The translations under genes were made by a program, and so were the position numbers. Positions 56,048-61,956 of a stretch of 64,000 bases of DNA are shown here, piece by piece (position 1 is the first letter of the stretch; each line of letters starts with the position of its first letter). This DNA is from Ashinkailepas kermadecensis (lineage: Eukaryota; Arthropoda; Thecostraca; Neolepadidae). Below the pieces are notes generated by a model. That model was not told where the DNA came from and searched no databases. It worked only from the letters and a program-made list of their open reading frames with translations. Location of the stretch: assembly GCA_034440615.1 (NCBI GenBank), contig JAOTOM010004141.1, positions 92,501-156,500 of the forward strand, given 5' to 3'.

Positions 56048-56203
56048 TTCCCTTTTTTTTTTTTTTTTTTGACGCCTTGACCGTCTGTTGTTTGTTGCCA
56101 GATGTCGCCGACACTGCTGGCTCGCGCCGCCACCCCGACGGACCCGCCCGCATCGCCATCGGCCACAGTTCCGGGCTCGCCCATGGATACGACTCGCACC
56201 TAA
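26925..56203 (+). CDS. CCDC6: coiled-coil domain-containing protein 6 (CCDC6), 9 coding exons
   Basis: Coding exons are 26925-27140, 32430-32579, 40969-41112, 42961-43049, 46627-46850, 47730-47859, 50642-50760, 52446-52639 and 56102-56203. They total 1368 nt and 455 aa, against 474 aa in human. Phases agree at every join and all introns are GT-AG. The protein starts [11 protein letters not shown] as in vertebrates. It has a long coiled coil (residues ~30-320, with LEQEQE heptads), then SLEMDED, then a Ser/Pro-rich tail. In the family CCDC6 is a phosphoprotein linked to DNA-damage checkpoint control, and its coiled coil is best known from RET fusions. The introns are crowded with repeats, many seeded at the exon boundaries. 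The assignment is very secure; the exact edges of exons 5, 6 and 9 are by-eye calls. Confidence 0.94.
27150..31520 (+). repeat. ~1-kb segmental tandem repeats in CCDC6 intron 1
   Basis: A unit of roughly 1.0-1.3 kb occurs about four times. Landmark GTAATATCATGCTC-like strings lie near 27405, 28367, 29649 and 30634. A second landmark (AGAACGTCTCTTAAAACTG type) lies near 27880, 28830 and 31125. The third copy is truncated. Within the first copy a ~92-bp piece beginning CAGAGTGGGAAACTTACTTTCC is duplicated next to the exon 1 donor. The copies are diverged by substitutions and indels. Confidence 0.75.
30217..30266 (+). repeat. tail-only retroposed insertion, 14-bp target duplication
   Basis: A 50-bp segment with GATGCGCCCCTAAACC-type sequence (AATGCGCCCCTAAACC here) is flanked by perfect ACTGCCAGTCAGCT at 30203-30216 and 30267-30280. 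Confidence 0.85.
31525..32340 (+). other. CCDC6 intron 1, AT-rich, with one tail repeat
   Basis: This is mostly featureless intronic sequence. A copy of the shared tail repeat lies at about 31925-31985 (GGGCGCTATATGACC...AAATAACTAACTAACC) and a copy of the 1-2 kb dispersed AT-rich repeat lies near 31700-31780. No coding similarity was seen. Confidence 0.5.
32344..32400 (+). repeat. tail-only insertion just upstream of CCDC6 exon 2
   Basis: A 57-bp tail repeat (TGGGCGCTATATG...GCCCAAATGAGTAACTAAC) is flanked by AATGTGACGAATAA on the left and AATGTGACCAATAA on the right. Its final TAACTAAC places a CTAAC branch-point motif (branch A at 32399) 30 nt before the exon 2 acceptor AG. Confidence 0.75.
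32430..32579 (+). CDS. CCDC6: CCDC6 exon 2
   Basis: This exon has 50 codons, residues 73-122: [15 protein letters not shown], then [19 protein letters not shown], then [15 protein letters not shown]. It is in the coiled coil and closely matches the vertebrate protein. The acceptor is TTCCTCTCTGCAG and the donor is CAG|GTGGGT at 32580; both phases are 0. Confidence 0.95.
32610..32825 (+). mobile_element. tRNA-derived SINE with a small insertion
   Basis: A tRNA-like head (AGCGCAGTGGTTAAATGAGC, then a B-box-like GGGGTTTGATTCC) is followed by a body like the SINE at 42415-42572. A ~40-bp piece with GATGTGCCCCTAAGTCC interrupts it, and GTCTGGGAGACC repeats on both sides of that piece. It lies right after CCDC6 exon 2. 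Confidence 0.6.
32830..33735 (+). other. CCDC6 intron 2, no feature recognised
   Basis: A GC-rich patch of GTGACG(C/T) repeats lies at 33030-33210, then AT-rich sequence. Neither coding similarity nor element ends were seen. Confidence 0.45.
33739..33904 (+). mobile_element. complete tRNA-derived SINE with 12-bp target duplication
   Basis: A 166-bp element is flanked by perfect CCTCACCAACTA at 33727-33738 and 33905-33916. The first ~75 nt resemble a tRNA, with A box TGGTCTAGGGGT, a CTCACAA anticodon-loop-like segment reminiscent of tRNA-Val, and B box GGTTCGAGTC. The 3' part (GACGCTACATGACTCAACGGTCGACGTGTCG, then AACC repeats) is a diverged version of the tail shared with a LINE. Acceptor-stem pairing is poor, so it is a SINE and not a working tRNA gene. 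Confidence 0.85.
34636..35625 (+). mobile_element. 5'-truncated LINE, same family as 18.1-22.7 kb
   Basis: Fragments with [39 protein letters not shown] and [18 protein letters not shown] match the 3' half of the LINE at 18-22.7 kb. The 3' UTRs also match (TAATAGCCACCAGTCTATT versus TAATAGCCACGAGTTTATT) and end here in TCTG repeats. Frameshifts make it non-functional. Confidence 0.85.
35630..37895 (+). other. CCDC6 intron 2, one coding-repeat remnant on minus strand
   Basis: At 36302-36541 the minus strand holds a short open stretch with [20 protein letters not shown] that resembles the plus-strand fragment at 5640-5790. Nothing else in this stretch could be assigned. Confidence 0.35.
37900..38098 (+). 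mobile_element. tRNA-derived SINE
   Basis: The head GCGGTAGCTCAGTCGGTAGG is a good tRNA A-box region, and GGTGGGTTCTGATCCCACAACC resembles a T arm. The 3' part (GACACTATGTGGCTCAGCAGTCGAATGTGCCGTAACG) is a diverged copy of the shared tail. No clear target duplication was found. Confidence 0.7.
38165..38490. repeat. 41-bp minisatellite, about seven units
   Basis: Units of CTGACAGCCAGTTGGGTCTG followed by ACATTGAGTGGAGCGGCAGCT are near-identical, pointing to recent expansion. A ~19-bp CCACCGG(T/C)CAGGCTTCTCC array follows at 38518-38690. Confidence 0.85.
38700..39170. repeat. 33-bp GC-rich minisatellite, ~14 units
   Basis: Nearly perfect 33-bp units (CTGCTGGTATGCGGCGGGTG, then CGCGGCCGTCCAT) run for about 460 bp. 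The unit length is a multiple of three, so several frames stay open on both strands. These are shadows and not genes. Confidence 0.9.
39885..40150. repeat. 10-bp minisatellite (ACCATACCCG)
   Basis: About 25 diverging copies of a decamer close to ACCATACCCG lie in CCDC6 intron 2. Confidence 0.85.
40295..40540. repeat. ~19-bp minisatellite
   Basis: About a dozen diverged copies of CTACACGTGTGGTCCGATA occupy this stretch. Confidence 0.8.
40697..40725. repeat. short perfect hairpin
   Basis: TGATTCAGCTGCA and its reverse complement form 13-bp arms around an ACG loop, 245 bp before CCDC6 exon 3. No terminator or RNA role can be claimed. Confidence 0.6.
40969..41112 (+). CDS. CCDC6: CCDC6 exon 3
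   Basis: This exon has 48 codons, residues 123-170: [17 protein letters not shown], then [18 protein letters not shown], then [13 protein letters not shown]. It is the repeated LEQEQE segment of the CCDC6 coiled coil. The acceptor is CTCTGTCTCCAG and the donor is AAAAG|GTATAC at 41113; both phases are 0. Confidence 0.95.
41341..41515. repeat. TA-rich microsatellite
   Basis: A long TA dinucleotide tract with occasional G and C. The apparent Tyr-Ile frames over it are artefacts. Confidence 0.95.
41877..42012. repeat. TA microsatellite
   Basis: A second TA tract, with uninterrupted TA from about 41937 to 42012. Confidence 0.95.
42415..42572 (+). mobile_element. tRNA-derived SINE with 9-bp target duplication
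   Basis: A 158-bp element is flanked by AAATAAGCA at 42406-42414 and 42573-42581. The head has AGGTTAGGCTGAGCGTCC and a perfect T-arm-like GGGGTTCGATTCCCCG. It is the family of the copy at 32610-32825, and it lacks the GGGCGC tail. Confidence 0.8.
42800..42915. repeat. ~30-bp repeats before CCDC6 exon 4
   Basis: Four diverged units with GATC(C/T)GG(C/T)GGTATC occur shortly upstream of the exon 4 acceptor. Unlike the arrays at other exons they do not include the acceptor itself. Confidence 0.55.
42961..43049 (+). CDS. CCDC6: CCDC6 exon 4
   Basis: This 89-nt exon encodes residues 171-200 ([18 protein letters not shown], then [12 protein letters not shown]). It matches the segment of the vertebrate protein that ends EAEKR. 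The acceptor is CGTCGTCTCCAG and the donor is AAAAG|GTAGCC at 43050. It ends in phase 2, splitting the arginine codon. Confidence 0.94.
43375..44880 (+). other. CCDC6 intron 4, short TA tracts, no gene seen
   Basis: Short TA tracts occur at 43380-43432 and 43643-43665. The rest is GC-rich in places (44.0-44.5 kb) without recognisable coding sequence. A LINE begins at about 44884. Confidence 0.45.
44884..45930 (+). mobile_element. LINE 3' half with RNase H domain
   Basis: The end of a reverse transcriptase is visible ([38 protein letters not shown]). An RNase H domain follows ([44 protein letters not shown]). It resembles the element at 56.8-59.4 kb. It is truncated and frameshifted, and a tail-only insertion at 45483-45545 splits it. 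The RNase H domain points to the I/R1-type groups of LINEs. Confidence 0.85.
45483..45545 (+). repeat. tail-only retroposed insertion, 12-bp target duplication
   Basis: A 63-bp segment (ATTGGGCGCTG...GATGCGCCCTTAAGCCC, then AACC repeats) lies between perfect CCAGATATTGAC copies at 45471-45482 and 45546-45557. It interrupts a LINE. Confidence 0.9.
45985..46036 (+). repeat. copy of the shared 3' tail repeat
   Basis: ATGGACGCTAAATGAC...AATGCGCCCC and a CTAACTAA end match the shared tail with substitutions. The target duplication is not clear. Confidence 0.6.
46527..46640 (+). repeat. 37-bp repeats of the CCDC6 exon 5 acceptor
   Basis: GTGTCGGCCAG|(G/A)CTATTGTCCGGTAAG occurs with acceptor AGs ending at 46552, 46589 and 46626, exactly 37 bp apart. 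A partial copy ends at 46529. Only the last continues into exon 5. Two of the copies are followed 11 nt later by GTGAGG or GTAAGA, so they also look like minute exons with both splice sites. Confidence 0.8.
46627..46850 (+). CDS. CCDC6: CCDC6 exon 5
   Basis: A 224-nt exon encodes residues 200-275: [12 protein letters not shown], a Ser/Pro/Thr-rich insert, then [20 protein letters not shown]. This matches the vertebrate order (EKL, Ser/Pro-rich stretch, then a coiled coil ending AAQLQHS). The join to exon 4 completes an arginine codon. The donor is GGGAAC|GTGAGT at 46851, phase 1. Read-through meets TAA at 46883. Confidence 0.88.
46851..47195 (+). repeat. 31-bp array of the CCDC6 exon 5 donor
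   Basis: The unit is GTGAGTCGGACTGGGGACGG, then CAGATGGAAGT (31 bp). Units start at 46851, 46882, 46913, 46944, 46975, 47006, 47037, 47068, 47099 and 47130. Most keep GTGAGT at the start, while two read GTAAAT and GTTAAT. The first unit is the real exon 5 donor, and the last exon bases (GAAGGGAAC) resemble the unit end (GATGGAAGT). About ten potential donors are thus lined up. Confidence 0.85.
47730..47859 (+). CDS. CCDC6: CCDC6 exon 6
   Basis: This exon encodes [19 protein letters not shown], then [18 protein letters not shown], then SESES. It matches KMAQYLEEERHMREENLRL and the following residues of the vertebrate protein. The acceptor is either ATTCAG (exon from 47730) or GGCGGCAG (from 47724). 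Both keep the frame, so the choice is unresolved. The donor is TCCAG|GTGAGA at 47860, phase 2. Confidence 0.9.
47860..48180 (+). repeat. diverged copies of the CCDC6 exon 6 donor region
   Basis: AAGGTGAGAGTC-type strings recur at about 47950 and 48160 after the true donor at 47860. In between lie ~29-bp units with ACGC(C/T)GAG(T/C)C and TAGTC. A shared-tail insertion (48104-48159) separates the last copy. Confidence 0.55.
48104..48159 (+). repeat. copy of the shared 3' tail repeat
   Basis: GGGCGCTATATGATC...GACGCGCCCTAAAGCCC with an AACT tail closely matches the copy at 32344-32400. It lies within the exon 6 donor repeats. Confidence 0.75.
48331..50675 (+). repeat. 60/63-bp array of the CCDC6 exon 7 acceptor, ~39 units
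   Basis: Each unit reads TGCTGATCTCACTGTATGTC, then CGCCAG|, then TCTGGAGATGGACGAGGACC, then G(A/G)CAG(A/G)T(A/G)GATGT. It therefore contains a branch-point-like CTGAT/CTCAC, an acceptor AG and the first ~25-37 nt of exon 7 (S)[10 protein letters not shown] positions start at 48338 and include 49048, 49108, 49168, 49231 and 49291. The last, 50641, opens the true exon. About 37 of 39 units keep the AG; those near 50210 and 50250 lost it. Units with CAGGTAGAT also carry a donor consensus 25 nt downstream. In most units the exon frame ends at TGA within 13-14 codons. The central part is highly homogeneous. Confidence 0.93.
50642..50760 (+). CDS. CCDC6: CCDC6 exon 7
   Basis: This exon has 119 nt, residues 318-358: [18 protein letters not shown], then [19 protein letters not shown], then LSPG. 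It corresponds to SLEMDDERYFNE through RTVSSP to RPISPG in vertebrates. The acceptor is the last member of the 60-bp array (CCGCCAG ending 50641). The donor is GTCCAG|GTACAC at 50761, phase 1. It is the only unit in which the [10 protein letters not shown] frame runs on without the TGA. Confidence 0.9.
50880..51195 (+). other. CCDC6 intron 7, no feature recognised
   Basis: This is ordinary intronic sequence with a C homopolymer near 51108-51117. Confidence 0.4.
51199..51236 (+). repeat. 38-bp tail-only insertion, 13-bp target duplication
   Basis: CGCAAAATGACC...GACGCGCCCTAAAGCCC lies between perfect CCCAGTTCAGGGA copies at 51186-51198 and 51237-51249. It is among the shortest retroposed tails in the window. 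Confidence 0.85.
51237..51535 (+). repeat. diverged ~28-bp array resembling the CCDC6 exon 7 donor
   Basis: Units have the form CCCAGT(C/A)(C/T)AGGTA(C/T)(A/T)C, for example CCAGTCCAGGTACTCTGAC near 51360 and CCCAGTATAGGTATACCG near 51390, 51440 and 51495. The true donor at 50761 reads TCAGTCCAG|GTACACG. The copies lie ~500-750 bp downstream of it. Confidence 0.55.
51925..51990. repeat. ~16-bp tandem repeat
   Basis: About four units of ACGCGCCAAAACC(A/G)CACC type. Confidence 0.75.
52446..52639 (+). CDS. CCDC6: CCDC6 exon 8
   Basis: A 194-nt exon encodes residues 358-422: [19 protein letters not shown], a Pro-rich stretch, then [19 protein letters not shown] and SPGRPMQ. It aligns with the SPDKFKRPTPPPSP region of the vertebrate tail. 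The acceptor is CCTGAGCAG ending 52445 and the donor is ATGCAG|GTGGGT at 52640, phase 0. Confidence 0.85.
52680..53300 (+). other. CCDC6 intron 8, no feature recognised
   Basis: AT-rich intronic sequence without recognisable elements. Confidence 0.4.
53302..53490 (+). mobile_element. tRNA-derived SINE
   Basis: GATTGCCGAGTGGTTATGGTG (A-box region) and CCCGGGTTCAGCACTCG (B-box region) form a tRNA-like head reminiscent of tRNA-Leu/Ser. The body contains CCCAATCCCGCGGCCCACCGG. GCAAGGCTTTTTG repeats near both ends (53291 and 53482), consistent with a target duplication. Confidence 0.7.
54232..54396. repeat. ~58-bp tandem repeat, three units
   Basis: Units share TTGGTGGGACTCGAGCCCCT, then CCAACGAGGTGTGAGGCCC and ACACATTGT. 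Confidence 0.8.
54473..54531 (+). repeat. tail-only retroposed insertion, 10-bp target duplication
   Basis: TGGGCGCAAAATGACC...GATGCGCCCTAAAACCC with an AACT tail lies between TTGTCATCAC copies at 54463-54472 and 54532-54541. Confidence 0.8.
55208..55244 (+). repeat. 37-bp tail-only insertion, 14-bp target duplication
   Basis: Only GACGCACCCTAAAACCCC and an AATAATCATC tail remain between perfect AATGAGCCATCGCT copies at 55194-55207 and 55245-55258. It is the shortest case in the window and shows that the last ~20 nt plus tail are enough to be retroposed. Confidence 0.85.
55977..56071. repeat. TA microsatellite followed by poly-T
   Basis: A TA tract (55977-56043) precedes a CCC-T18-type tract (56051-56070) that serves as the pyrimidine tract of the last CCDC6 exon. 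Confidence 0.9.
56102..56203 (+). CDS. CCDC6: CCDC6 exon 9 (C terminus)
   Basis: After PMQ| of exon 8 the phase 0 continuation is [18 protein letters not shown], then [15 protein letters not shown] and TAA (56201-56203). The acceptor GTTTGTTGCCAG is preceded by a long T tract. The Ser/Pro/Thr-rich end fits the short Pro/Ser/Thr-rich tail of the family (PTVPSAATSQPTP in vertebrates). There is little sequence identity to prove it, so this is the least certain exon. Confidence 0.72.
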   Translation: MSPTLLARAATPTDPPASPSATVPGSPMDTTRT

Positions 56204-56249
56204 ACGCCGCCTGGTCGGTAGTCCGCCGCCTTCTGTCCACCAGCGCCCG

Positions 56250-56395
56250 CTTGCCCTATCCCGCTCCCGCCCCGCCCTCCCCGTCCCCGTCCCCCCCGCC
56301 CTCCCCGTCCACGTCTCCGCCCTCCCCGTCCACGTCCCCGCCCTCCCCGTCCACGTCCCCGCCCTCCCCGTCCACGTCCCCGCCCCTCCCCCTCC
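56250..56395. repeat. ~18-bp C-rich tandem repeat in the CCDC6 3' UTR
   Basis: Units of CCGCCCTCCCCGTCCACGTC type follow ~50 bp after the CCDC6 stop codon. Confidence 0.8.
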
Positions 56396-56799
56396 CACGC
56401 TCCCTCCACCGCCCCGCCGCTCGGCCGCGCCACCCGGTGATATTTGAGGGTGGCGCGTGCCTCCGATCCGTTTACCCATCGCTCGGATATGTGTCACTCT
56501 CCGGTCGTCGCGCGCTCTTTCCACGCTCCGAGGTAGCTGCACCGCCGCCTGTGCGGGCGACGCAGCAGTGCTTCCACCTCGCGGCGGCCGCCGCTACTGC
56601 TACTTACGCCGCTCGGCGCGTGGCGGAGAGTTTGAGTGGTTCGATCAATACAGTACTGTGTCTGCCGCACCCTTTGCGTTTGTCTCCAGCAGGTGAGGTG
56701 ACAGGCATGCAAGGCCGCGAGGTTGGTGACTGATTGGAAGCCCGATGACTAGAACGTGTGGAAAACGACAGCGACACTAGGGAGAGGTGAAAATGCGTG

Positions 56800-59432
56800 C
56801 AATGCATATCTACCGAGCCTAATTATCCCATTGAAGTGATTGAGACTACTTGTTCAATCACAAATGCTTCTCTGTTTTTTCGAAGAGATGCGCCCTCCGA
56901 CGCAATTGCACACGGTGGTGTGCTGCTGGCTGTCCACCACAGCGTGGCAGCGCGGAGATTAGTGCTCCACGCCAAATTGCAGGCTTTTGCAGCAGGAGTG
57001 CATTTTGACCACCGGGGTATATCTATCTGCTTGCTGTATCTGCCGCCCAGTGCTTGGTTCCCATCCAGTGCTACGACACCTGATGTCCGAGCTTACCCTA
57101 CCGGTCTTAATACTAGGCGATTTCAACGCCCACCACACGGCATGGGGATGTGATGACATTAATTCACGCGGTCGGCCTTTAGAATCATTGATGCATGCTG
57201 AGACCTTATGCATTTTAAACACCGGGACTCGGACCCATTTTACTACACTGCCCTCCAGCTGTACCTCGGTGTTGGACCTAAGTATATGCAGCCCACAGCT
57301 CACCCAACTTTTTAACTGGACCGTGCCCGATAACCCCCTCGGCAGCGACCACTTTCCGCTGTGGTTGAGCTACCAAGATGGCGTACTTGGGACGCGACCA
57401 AGCCGATGGAATTTTAGGAAGGCTGACCGGTCAGAATACCAAGCACGACTGGAGGAGATTTTCTCCGTATGGCTTGATGAAACACCGATGTCAGTGGAGG
57501 AGTTTACCAACGTGCTGGTCCAGACCGCCACTGACTCCATTCCTCTTACCTCTGGTGCTCCTCGTCGCACACCCGTCCCGTGGTGGACGGAGGAATGTCG
57601 TCAGGCAATCGGAGCAAAACGCCGCGCTTTCAGAGACCGACCGAAGAAGTAGTATGGTCAGGCCAGGTCCGCCGCACGGCGAACGATTCGAGAGGCAAAG
57701 CGTACCTCATGGAGGGACTACGTTAGTACGTTAAATCGTTCCACGCCCGTCTCACAGGTCTGGTCTAGACTGAAGCGCATCGCCGGTAAGTTCAGCTCTG
57801 CCCCTCTGCCAGCACTGCGGGTTGACGACCGTGACGTCAACCACCCAGTCAACGTTGAAAATGAGATGGCCTGCACAATATCTAGTCGATGTTGGTGCAA
57901 CATCATCCGAGCAAAACTGGACTATGTCTGTTTTATATATGACAGTGCATGGGCAACAAGCAGACGCACACTGGACACTGTACACCACTCGTTCCTCCGT
58001 ATTGTGACCGGCGCTTTTCGCACGTCGCCTTCTGTAAGTCTTCTGGCTGAAGCTCATGAACCGCCCCTCTCGCTCCGACGTGAAATACTCTGGTTGGTTG
58101 GTTGGTTTTGTTTGATGTTGGCTCGGGATGCGCTACGCTTGTAAACTGCGTCAATTCCCCGGTCATCCTACATATGCGCACGTGTTCTCTCATCGCCTCA
58201 TCGCATCATTCGGTCGAGGACGTACTATGCATGCCACCCCCTTTGTGTCAGGATAAGCAAGCTCTTTGAGGACAGTGGAATTCGACTGAAGGGAATCATG
58301 CAGTCCAATTTTACACAAACGCCGCCATGGCAAATGACCACTCCGGTAATAGACATGTCACTCTCTTCGGTTAGGAAGGAGCATGCTACACCACAAGACC
58401 GTCTGTGATGTGCCCTAGAACACATTGCCTCATTCGAGGGATACGTCCAGATTTATACAGACGGGTCTAAGACTGACGCTGGTGTTGGCAGTGCATTTGT
58501 TTCTGGGTCTCTGTGCAAGATCTTTTGCCCTACCACCACATGCAACAGTCTACACATCGGAGTTGGTTGCCATCACAAAGACCCTCAGTTTTGTTGAAGT
58601 GGGGCGGGAGGTCTCGCGTGTCATTTTTACCGATTCCCTCAGCAGTCTGGGCGCTAAGACAGTTTAACCCACCTGACCCCATTGTACAGGATGTTCTACG
58701 GCGTCTCAGACTGCTGGCTCAAGCCGGAAAGGCTGCTGTCTTCTGTTGGATCCCGAGCCATGTCGGCATCGCGGGGAACGAAGCAGCGGATGCTGCTGCG
58801 AAGCGAGCAGCCCAAGCTCCATACCTACGATCTATGCCGCTGTCAGCGAGATAATATCACCGCTCTTTCGTGAACTTTGTTTGGAAAAAAATGGCAGTAT
58901 AGTCGGGGTACGTTGCAGGACAACAAATTACGAGCAATCAACCATGTCTTGGAGAGTGGCCCTCGTCATACCGTCGGATGAGGCGGGACGAGGATGTACT
59001 CTGCCGCCTTCAGCTGGGGCACACCGACCCAACACACCACCATCTGCTCTGTGGGGAGGACAGGCCAAACTGTCCTCGATGTCACGCACCGCTGTCAGTG
59101 TGTCACGTTCTGATTTCATGCCCTCTGCTTGCCAATGATCAAAGACGTATTTTTGGAGGCATGCAGTCGCTGTCACTCTGCGATATCTTGGGTGACCAAT
59201 CACCCATGGGAACTTCAGGACAACTTTGTCGTTTTATCTCGGATGTCGACTAAAGAGCAATTTACACACCTCACTGACATGCAATACTAGACGCTCGAAA
59301 TGACCAGCCTTTATTGTGAAGGTTCGTGTGTTACTGTCGGAACCAATCCTCTTAAGCTGTCCATCTAATATTGTTATGGGCGCTGTATGACCAACATAGT
59401 CAATGCGCCCCTAAACCCAAATAACCAACCAA
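56800..59432 (+). mobile_element. LINE with endonuclease and RNase H, RT core deleted
   Basis: An APE-type endonuclease is present (GGVLLAVHHS; SICLLYLPPS; LPVLILGDFNAHHTAWGC; GSDHFPLWLSY). After ~57650 the sequence jumps to the end of a reverse transcriptase (KLDYVCFIYDSAWATSRRTL; VHHSFLRIVTGAF), so the catalytic core is missing. An RNase H domain follows ([53 protein letters not shown]), then a C-terminal zinc-knuckle-like stretch (GHTDPTHHHLLCGEDRPNC). It ends with the shared tail at 59378-59432. It starts ~600 bp after the CCDC6 stop. Several frameshifts make it non-functional. Confidence 0.88.
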
Positions 59433-59780
59433 CAATTCACTTCAAGTTATGGGTGGTGTGAAGTTAACGGCATCGCCCCGTCCAAACTCTATTCCATTTC
59501 GGCATCACATGCAAATGAAGTTTACTTTTTCGATCGGGAACGAAGTGGAACAATTCGTCAGGTGACATGTATTTGTTCATTTAATTCCCACGTCGAAGGC
59601 GATTCGAGGCAAGAGAGCGCAACGTAAGATTAACAACACATTGGCTCGACAGATCTGTACTTAATTGACACTGCAAATGAGCTTTAGCTACGTAACTTGG
59701 TGGAACTTCGTACAGGGATCCAACCTGAAAACTTGGAAGCAAAACGCTTATGAATGGCAATAAACTAAGCGTATGAATGC

Positions 59781-60010
59781 ATGATTGAAAGTAAAATAAG
59801 GTGAAACGTTTTGGCCCACATTGACAAGGAATGCTGTACTTTTAATACAAATTAGATATATTAGATCTCAAACTTTTCGATCATGGATCATTTTGGAAAA
59901 TGATCCATGATCGAAAAGTTTGAAATCTAATATATCTAATTTGTATTAAAAGCACAGCATTCCTTGTCAATGTGGACCAAAACGTTTCACCTTATTTTAC
60001 TTTCAATCAT
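59781..60010. mobile_element. 230-bp near-perfect hairpin, MITE-like
   Basis: ATGATTGAAAGTAAAATAAGG at the left is mirrored at the right end, and the arms meet near 59895 (GATCATTTTGGAAAATGATC). Over ~115 bp per arm only a handful of mismatches are visible. CGTATGAATGCA occurs just left of the left arm and again near 60050, 40 bp beyond the right arm. This may be a target duplication or part of a larger unit. Confidence 0.8.
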
Positions 60011-60019
60011 GGCAAGCAA

Positions 60020-60780
60020 GGAAATTGTCCATTTCTTCTCACAATTAAATCGTATGAATGCAGTTAGAGTGGGAAGCGTGCAGTCACGTTTTGGGTGACT
60101 TAACTCAGATGGCTACCGCAAAAATACCCGTTCACGATATTCAGACAAATGTTGACAAGTGGACAAGTATTGACCGGCTACCTGTGCCCGAACTTGCTGC
60201 AGACCTTGCCGGAACCTATAGCACCAGTGATGCCAGCTCCGACGTTCGAGGCCCTCCATTTACCGAACCTTGATGACTAAAGTTGCAAATTCCCTCAGTT
60301 ATAGGTGGCGCATATGTAGCCGACAGATGTAGCCACCGAATGCGGCAAACGCCTTTTCTTCAATAAAAGACACTGCCACCTGGGAGTGTTAAGACTAAAT
60401 CCAGGATTTGAAAACATCAATTCACCTCTGCGCACGTTACGCGGTTTTACCTACGTACGTCACAAAGAAGCGCATGATATGGTGCGCTTTGAAGTCTCGA
60501 CAAGCGTCATTCACCAACAGTTCGCATTTCACTATCACTGCTGGATTCTGTCGGCTTCGACTCCGAAAATGATGTCAGTACCAGCAGCACAAATCTTCGT
60601 CGTTGCCTTCTCTTCAGAAATGTTCTCTTTTTGTGGATTATTCGCCATTAAGCTTAAACACATGTTGACTGACTATTCAGCTGTTTTGTCACACACAGAC
60701 CGAAGTGCAACGTTGTCACACCAGGGTTGGATCAAGGAATTGTCATGGGAATACTTGTCTGGAGGGGCGTTTTCGGCTGG
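60020..60780. other. intergenic, no gene recognised
   Basis: Short open stretches here have no recognisable domain and are not supported. Confidence 0.4.
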
Positions 60781-60789
60781 AAATCCGTT

Positions 60790-60975
60790 GAGTGGTGATA
60801 GGTGCACTCGAGCACACTGAAGGCGCACCTTTTTCTCGGGAGGGCGCCTGTTCCTTCCAAGGGGGCCCCTATGCCTCTCCGAGGGGCGCCTCCAGCTGAA
60901 AAATCCGTTGGTCGGGGAGGAGTAGGGGTTCACTTGAGCCTTCTCAGAGGGGCGCCTTTTCTCGGCCGGAAGGGT
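60790..60975. repeat. copy of the 17.8-18.0 kb dispersed repeat, inverted
   Basis: GAGGGGCGCC occurs twice, and the segment around 60915-60960 is the reverse-complement counterpart of 17870-17940. Confidence 0.5.
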
Positions 60976-60979
60976 GCCA

Positions 60980-61955
60980 CCATCCATGGGGAGACTCGTA
61001 TCTCCAGTGACTCCCTGTATCCGTGCCGGTGGTACGTGTGGTATTAAGCGGGCGGGGTGGCAAGACAATTTTGCTATACCGGGAAGTCTGGGCAGATATA
61101 TGTTTTATTGTCCACCAGAAACATCCAGATCAGAACGTATAGGGATACTGCTGAAATGTGGATGGAACGGCGAAATTTTGTCCCATAGGATTGGTAGAGC
61201 TACAGCTAGAGCTGGCAGACCTCAGCTCTGAGGTCACGAATAATGTGGGAGGGGAGGGGGCATTAGCCCCTCCACCCGATGTTCCTCCCACTTCTATGCT
61301 TTAGATGTTTTTATTGTTGCCTATTTTAGTATTTGCAATTCCTACGCGTACAAGAATAATCAACGCTTGTGGTATCGGTGACCAATAAGGACGAACTTTA
61401 AGAAAATACTTCGGAGAGACGGATTGCCCCCCGTAATCACGTTTATTCACTTCATGTTATACACAGAAGAGCACGCTGGGTATTCTATATCATATATTCT
61501 TCGACACTGAGGGTGATGTAATGGACATTCATACCACGTTATCCGTCGCGCTGAAAAACAATATCTTGCAGATTGTCCCACAGCCTACAGGTAGCATTTC
61601 TGGGCTGTAGCACGCTTAAATACTACCCAGGACTTTATGACAGCCCTTTGGTAGGATATACCCGCAAGCTTATCACAAGTGCTACTAGCTCATACGGTGG
61701 TGTGGTAGGAACAGGGACGAATACAGGGCGAGAATGCTGCCCCCCCCCCCCCCCGCACTCACCCTAAACACCCGGAAGGTGCTCCACAGATGGCGCGGCC
61801 GTCCAGGTGGAAAAGTCGTCCCGCCGAAGGTATCCATCCCGGTGATAAGATACTCCCTTAGCCAGATCCATCAGTGGATAGGAAGCATGGCCAAGCTGCT
61901 CCCAGACGGTTGTCGCTATTTGTCTAGCCTTGCCCAGCACTCTAAATGTGCCTGT
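60980..61955. other. intergenic, no gene recognised
   Basis: Apart from a C homopolymer at 61740-61754, nothing could be assigned between the repeat and the end of the minus-strand gene. Confidence 0.45.
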
Positions 61956-61956
61956 C

